NCBI GenBank assembly: GCA_013214945.1
Contig: JABSRT010000005.1
Location: 186,001 to 250,000, forward strand
Reading direction: 5' to 3'
Length of the DNA stretch: 64,000 nucleotides
Source of the DNA: Gammaproteobacteria bacterium
GTDB lineage: Bacteria; Pseudomonadota; Gammaproteobacteria; Enterobacterales; Psychrobiaceae
The position numbers were made by a program, and so were the translations under genes. Positions 60,949 through 64,000 of this stretch are shown piece by piece. Under the pieces are notes generated by a model that was not told the DNA's origin, made no database searches, and saw only the letters and a program-made list of their open reading frames with translations. Positions within the stretch are counted from its first letter, which is position 1, and each line of letters begins with the position of its first letter.

Positions 60949-62310
60949 ATGGAATTACATCTTGTTATTTTGGCCGCTGGTAAGGGCACTCGAATGCGTT
61001 CATCTTTGCCAAAGGTTCTGCACCATATTGCCGAAAAACCTATGGTTGAGCATGTTATTGACGCAACCGCTGGCTTGGACGTCGCTAGTACGCAATTAGT
61101 TTATGGCCATGGCGGTGATCTTATTCAGCAAACGCTAGCACATCGTGATGTCAGCTGGGTTTTGCAAGCAGAGCAATTAGGTACCGGTCACGCAGTTGCC
61201 CAAGCGATGCCAATGTTACCTGACAGCGGTAAAGTGCTAATTTTGTATGGTGATGTCCCTTTAATTAGTACTGAGACGCTACAGCGTTTAATCGCTGTTC
61301 AACCACTAGGTGGTATCGGTTTACTGACTGTTGCATTGCCTGATCCTACCGGTTACGGTCGCATTGTACGTACCGACGGCGAGATCGTTGGCATTGTCGA
61401 GCAAAAAGATGCTACACCACAGCAGTTAAGTATTAGCGAAGTTAATACGGGTATTTTGGTCGCAGACGCTGTTGATTTGAAACATTGGCTGGCTAATTTA
61501 GGCAATGATAATGCGCAGCAAGAATATTATCTGACAGATATTATTGCGATGGCTCATCAACAGGGTAAGCAGATTATTGCAGCTCATCCCGCTTCAACCG
61601 TTGAAGTAGAGGGCGTTAACAATAAAATGCAATTAGCTCAGCTCGAACGGGCTTATCAATTGCAGCAAGCGCAAGCATTAATGATTGCCGGTGCAACATT
61701 GCGTGATCCGGCCAGAATCGATATTCGTGGTGAAATCATTATTGGTCAAGACGTTGAGATAGATGTTAACTTTATTGCCCAAGGTAAAGTTACTCTGGGT
61801 GATAATGTCGTGATTGGCGCTAATTGTATTCTTAAAAATTGTACCGTTGCGGCTAACTCTGAAATAAAACCAAACTCAATTATTGAAGATTCAATTATTG
61901 GTAGCGGCTGTTCTGTCGGGCCGTTTGCTCGGTTGCGCCCAGGTACTCAAATGAGTGATGATTCGCATGTTGGCAATTTTGTTGAGATGAAAAAGGTCAA
62001 ACTTGGTAAGGGCTCAAAAGCAGGGCATTTAGCTTATCTCGGCGATTCAATTATCGGTGTTAACGTAAATATAGGTGCTGGTACTATTACGTGTAATTAT
62101 GATGGCGCTAATAAACACCTGACTGAAATCGGTGATAATGCCTTTATTGGTTCTGATACCCAGCTGGTTGCCCCAGTCAAAATAGGTGCTGGTGCTACTA
62201 TCGGCGCTGGCGCGACGATTACTAGCGAAGTGGCTGATAATGAGCTGGTGATAACACGCGTTAAACAACGTCATATAAAAAATTGGGTTCGTCCCCAGAA
62301 GAAAAAATAA
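60949..62310 (+). CDS. glmU: Bifunctional UDP-GlcNAc pyrophosphorylase / GlcN-1-P acetyltransferase
   Basis: 453 residues. N-terminal nucleotidyltransferase with [21 protein letters not shown] and C-terminal left-handed beta helix with hexapeptide repeats ([39 protein letters not shown]). Produces UDP-GlcNAc, the precursor of peptidoglycan and lipopolysaccharide. Precedes glmS by 15 bases; in E. coli this pair follows the atp operon, which is not next to it here. Confidence 0.97.
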   Translation: MELHLVILAAGKGTRMRSSLPKVLHHIAEKPMVEHVIDATAGLDVASTQLVYGHGGDLIQQTLAHRDVSWVLQAEQLGTGHAVAQAMPMLPDSGKVLILYGDVPLISTETLQRLIAVQPLGGIGLLTVALPDPTGYGRIVRTDGEIVGIVEQKDATPQQLSISEVNTGILVADAVDLKHWLANLGNDNAQQEYYLTDIIAMAHQQGKQIIAAHPASTVEVEGVNNKMQLAQLERAYQLQQAQALMIAGATLRDPARIDIRGEIIIGQDVEIDVNFIAQGKVTLGDNVVIGANCILKNCTVAANSEIKPNSIIEDSIIGSGCSVGPFARLRPGTQMSDDSHVGNFVEMKKVKLGKGSKAGHLAYLGDSIIGVNVNIGAGTITCNYDGANKHLTEIGDNAFIGSDTQLVAPVKIGAGATIGAGATITSEVADNELVITRVKQRHIKNWVRPQKKK

Positions 62311-62325
62311 TAAGGAACATTAAAT

Positions 62326-64000
62326 ATGTGTGGAATTGTTGGCGCTGTGGCGCAACGTGATGTTAGTGAAATTCTGTTACAAGGCTTACAAAGATTAGAA
62401 TATCGCGGCTACGACTCAGCTGGATTAGCAGTATTATCTGGGCCTAACCAGTTTGAGCGTGTTCGCAGCGTTGGTAAGGTACAAAGTTTAGTTGATAAAG
62501 TAAAAGGGCATAATGTTAGTGGCGGTACCGGCATTGCGCATACTCGTTGGGCCACTCATGGTGGGGTTACCGAAGCAAATGCTCACCCGCATGCTTCCGG
62601 TAATGATTTAATCATTGTGCATAACGGCATAATTGAAAATCATCATGAATTACGTACCGAGCTAAAAGCCAAAGGTTATGTCTTTACATCTGATACCGAC
62701 ACTGAGGTGTTGGCTCACTTAATTGCTGAAAATAACAAAACCGCTGACAGTTTGTTAGCCGCGGTACAGCTGACCACTAAGATGGTCCGTGGTGCTTACG
62801 GTACGGTTATTATGGATTGTAATGATCCTGAGCGCTTGGTCGTTGCGCGATCTGGCAGTCCGTTAGTGATTGGCTTAGGCATTGGTGAAAACTTTATTGC
62901 TTCAGACCTACGCGCCTTGTTGCCAGTAACACATAACTTCATGTATCTAGAAGAAGGCGATGTTGCTGAAATCACTCGTTTTGAAATTAATGTTTTAGAC
63001 AGCGATGGCAATGCGGTTGAGCGTGTAGCTAAAGTGACAGACATTTCTGTTGAGTCCGATGGTAAAGGCGAATATCGCCATTACATGCTTAAAGAAATTT
63101 ATGAGCAGCCACAAAGTGTCCGAAATACTTTGGCGGGTCGTCTGGTCGATGGTGTCGTGGTTGAAGATACTTTTGGTGCCGGATCTTCAAAAGTGTTTGA
63201 TGACGTTGAACATGTTCAAATTATTGCCTGTGGCACCAGTTACCATGCGGCAATGGTTGCTCGCTATTGGTTGGAAGATCTTGCGGGTATTTCGTGTAAT
63301 GTCGAAATAGCCTCTGAATTTAGATACCGCCGTTCATTTGTCCACACTAATAGCTTGTTAGTGACTATTTCTCAGTCGGGTGAAACCGCCGATACACTGG
63401 CAGCATTACGCTTAGCACAAGAGCTAGGTTATATGTCTTCGCTGGTCTTGTGTAATGTTGACGGATCATCATTAGTACGTGAATCTGATTTAGCCTTTAT
63501 GACTAAAGCGGGTACTGAAATAGGCGTAGCTTCAACGAAAGCATTTACCACTCAGCTAGTTGGATTGCTAATGATGGTGTTAGCTATTGGCCAAAAGCGT
63601 GGAATGAGCAGTGAAAAACAGCAGGCTATTGTTGCAGCCCTTAACTCATTGCCAGCTAAGCTTGAAGAAAGCTTATCGTTAAGCGGCTCAATTGAAGCAT
63701 TAGCGCCAGAGTTTGCTGATAAGCAGCATTCGTTATTTCTTGGTCGTGGCGATCAATACCCAATAGCGATGGAAGGCGCGCTTAAGCTCAAAGAGATTTC
63801 ATATATTCATGCCGAAGCTTATGCAGCCGGCGAGTTAAAGCACGGTCCATTAGCCTTGATCGATGCTGACATGCCGATTATTGTCGTTGCGCCGAACAAT
63901 GAGTTACTCGAGAAGCTGCAATCAAATGTTGAAGAAGTTCGTGCTCGCGGTGGCATTCTTTATGTCTTTGCCGACAGTGCAAGCCAGTTTGCTGGTGATG
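62326..64000 (+). CDS. glmS: Glutamine-fructose-6-phosphate aminotransferase (3' end outside window)
   Basis: 558 residues visible of about 610. Begins [12 protein letters not shown] with the N-terminal nucleophile Cys2 of the glutaminase domain; conserved [33 protein letters not shown]. The SIS isomerase domains follow, including [18 protein letters not shown] and [13 protein letters not shown]. Makes glucosamine-6-phosphate, feeding GlmM and GlmU. AAGGAAC upstream of ATG. The frame stays open to the window end. Confidence 0.96.
   Translation, partial: MCGIVGAVAQRDVSEILLQGLQRLEYRGYDSAGLAVLSGPNQFERVRSVGKVQSLVDKVKGHNVSGGTGIAHTRWATHGGVTEANAHPHASGNDLIIVHNGIIENHHELRTELKAKGYVFTSDTDTEVLAHLIAENNKTADSLLAAVQLTTKMVRGAYGTVIMDCNDPERLVVARSGSPLVIGLGIGENFIASDLRALLPVTHNFMYLEEGDVAEITRFEINVLDSDGNAVERVAKVTDISVESDGKGEYRHYMLKEIYEQPQSVRNTLAGRLVDGVVVEDTFGAGSSKVFDDVEHVQIIACGTSYHAAMVARYWLEDLAGISCNVEIASEFRYRRSFVHTNSLLVTISQSGETADTLAALRLAQELGYMSSLVLCNVDGSSLVRESDLAFMTKAGTEIGVASTKAFTTQLVGLLMMVLAIGQKRGMSSEKQQAIVAALNSLPAKLEESLSLSGSIEALAPEFADKQHSLFLGRGDQYPIAMEGALKLKEISYIHAEAYAAGELKHGPLALIDADMPIIVVAPNNELLEKLQSNVEEVRARGGILYVFADSASQFAGD

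Overview
This window is a chromosomal segment of a gammaproteobacterium, most likely a marine Alteromonadales member related to Shewanella, Psychrobium or Colwellia. It is AT-rich and holds the dnaA-dnaN-recF-gyrB block, the rpmH-rnpA-yidD-yidC-mnmE block, and a GATC-rich replication origin between mnmG and mioC. It also carries psychrophile/marine-type accessory genes. The genus is an inference from gene content and protein style; no search was run.

Layout. 0-5.5 kb: mixed small genes (YHYH-protein remnant at the window edge, periplasmic solute-binding protein, VF530-like protein, SapC-like protein, GNAT acetyltransferase, adenosine deaminase, YehS-like protein). 5.6-13 kb: a chemoreceptor, the cbb3-oxidase accessory protein CcoG with its own sigma-54 activator and matching DNA sites, and a membrane sulfatase-fold enzyme. 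13.3-22 kb: anaerobic and molybdenum block: hemN with an FNR-like box, then moaA behind an FNR-like box and a probable Moco riboswitch, a NapE-like peptide, napF, mobA, moaBCDE and modABC, all on the plus strand and mostly overlapping or a few bases apart. 22-25 kb: AraC regulator, EamA transporter, receiver-PP2C phosphatase. 25.3-28.2 kb: mnmG, oriC, mioC. 28.2-33.5 kb: TetR regulator, a VWA lipoprotein / ECF sigma / anti-sigma-like operon, and a second chemoreceptor. 33.5-45 kb: mnmE, yidC, yidD, rnpA, rpmH (minus) divergent from dnaA, dnaN, recF, gyrB (plus), then an HDOD protein. 45-48 kb: glyS and glyQ.

48.3-54.8 kb is the most unusual region. A FapF-like outer-membrane barrel faces a minus-strand set made of a 548-residue exported Asp/Asn/Ser repeat protein without cysteine, a small exported protein, a stand-alone exported C39 (double-glycine-type) peptidase and another small exported protein. 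A divergent winged-helix regulator with a degenerate receiver sits beside it. It reads as a rearranged relative of the Pseudomonas Fap functional-amyloid system with a very different fibre subunit. Both small proteins carry Gly-Gly motifs that could be C39 cleavage sites.

54.8-64 kb: tusA, fadA-fadB with a PsrA-like operator, pepQ-yigZ, glmU and the start of glmS (cut by the window end). Two parS-like ParB sites lie at 41.4 kb (inside the end of recF) and 48.3 kb, yet parAB and rsmG, which often follow mnmG in related bacteria, are not in the window. No tRNA, rRNA, insertion sequence or CRISPR array was recognised.
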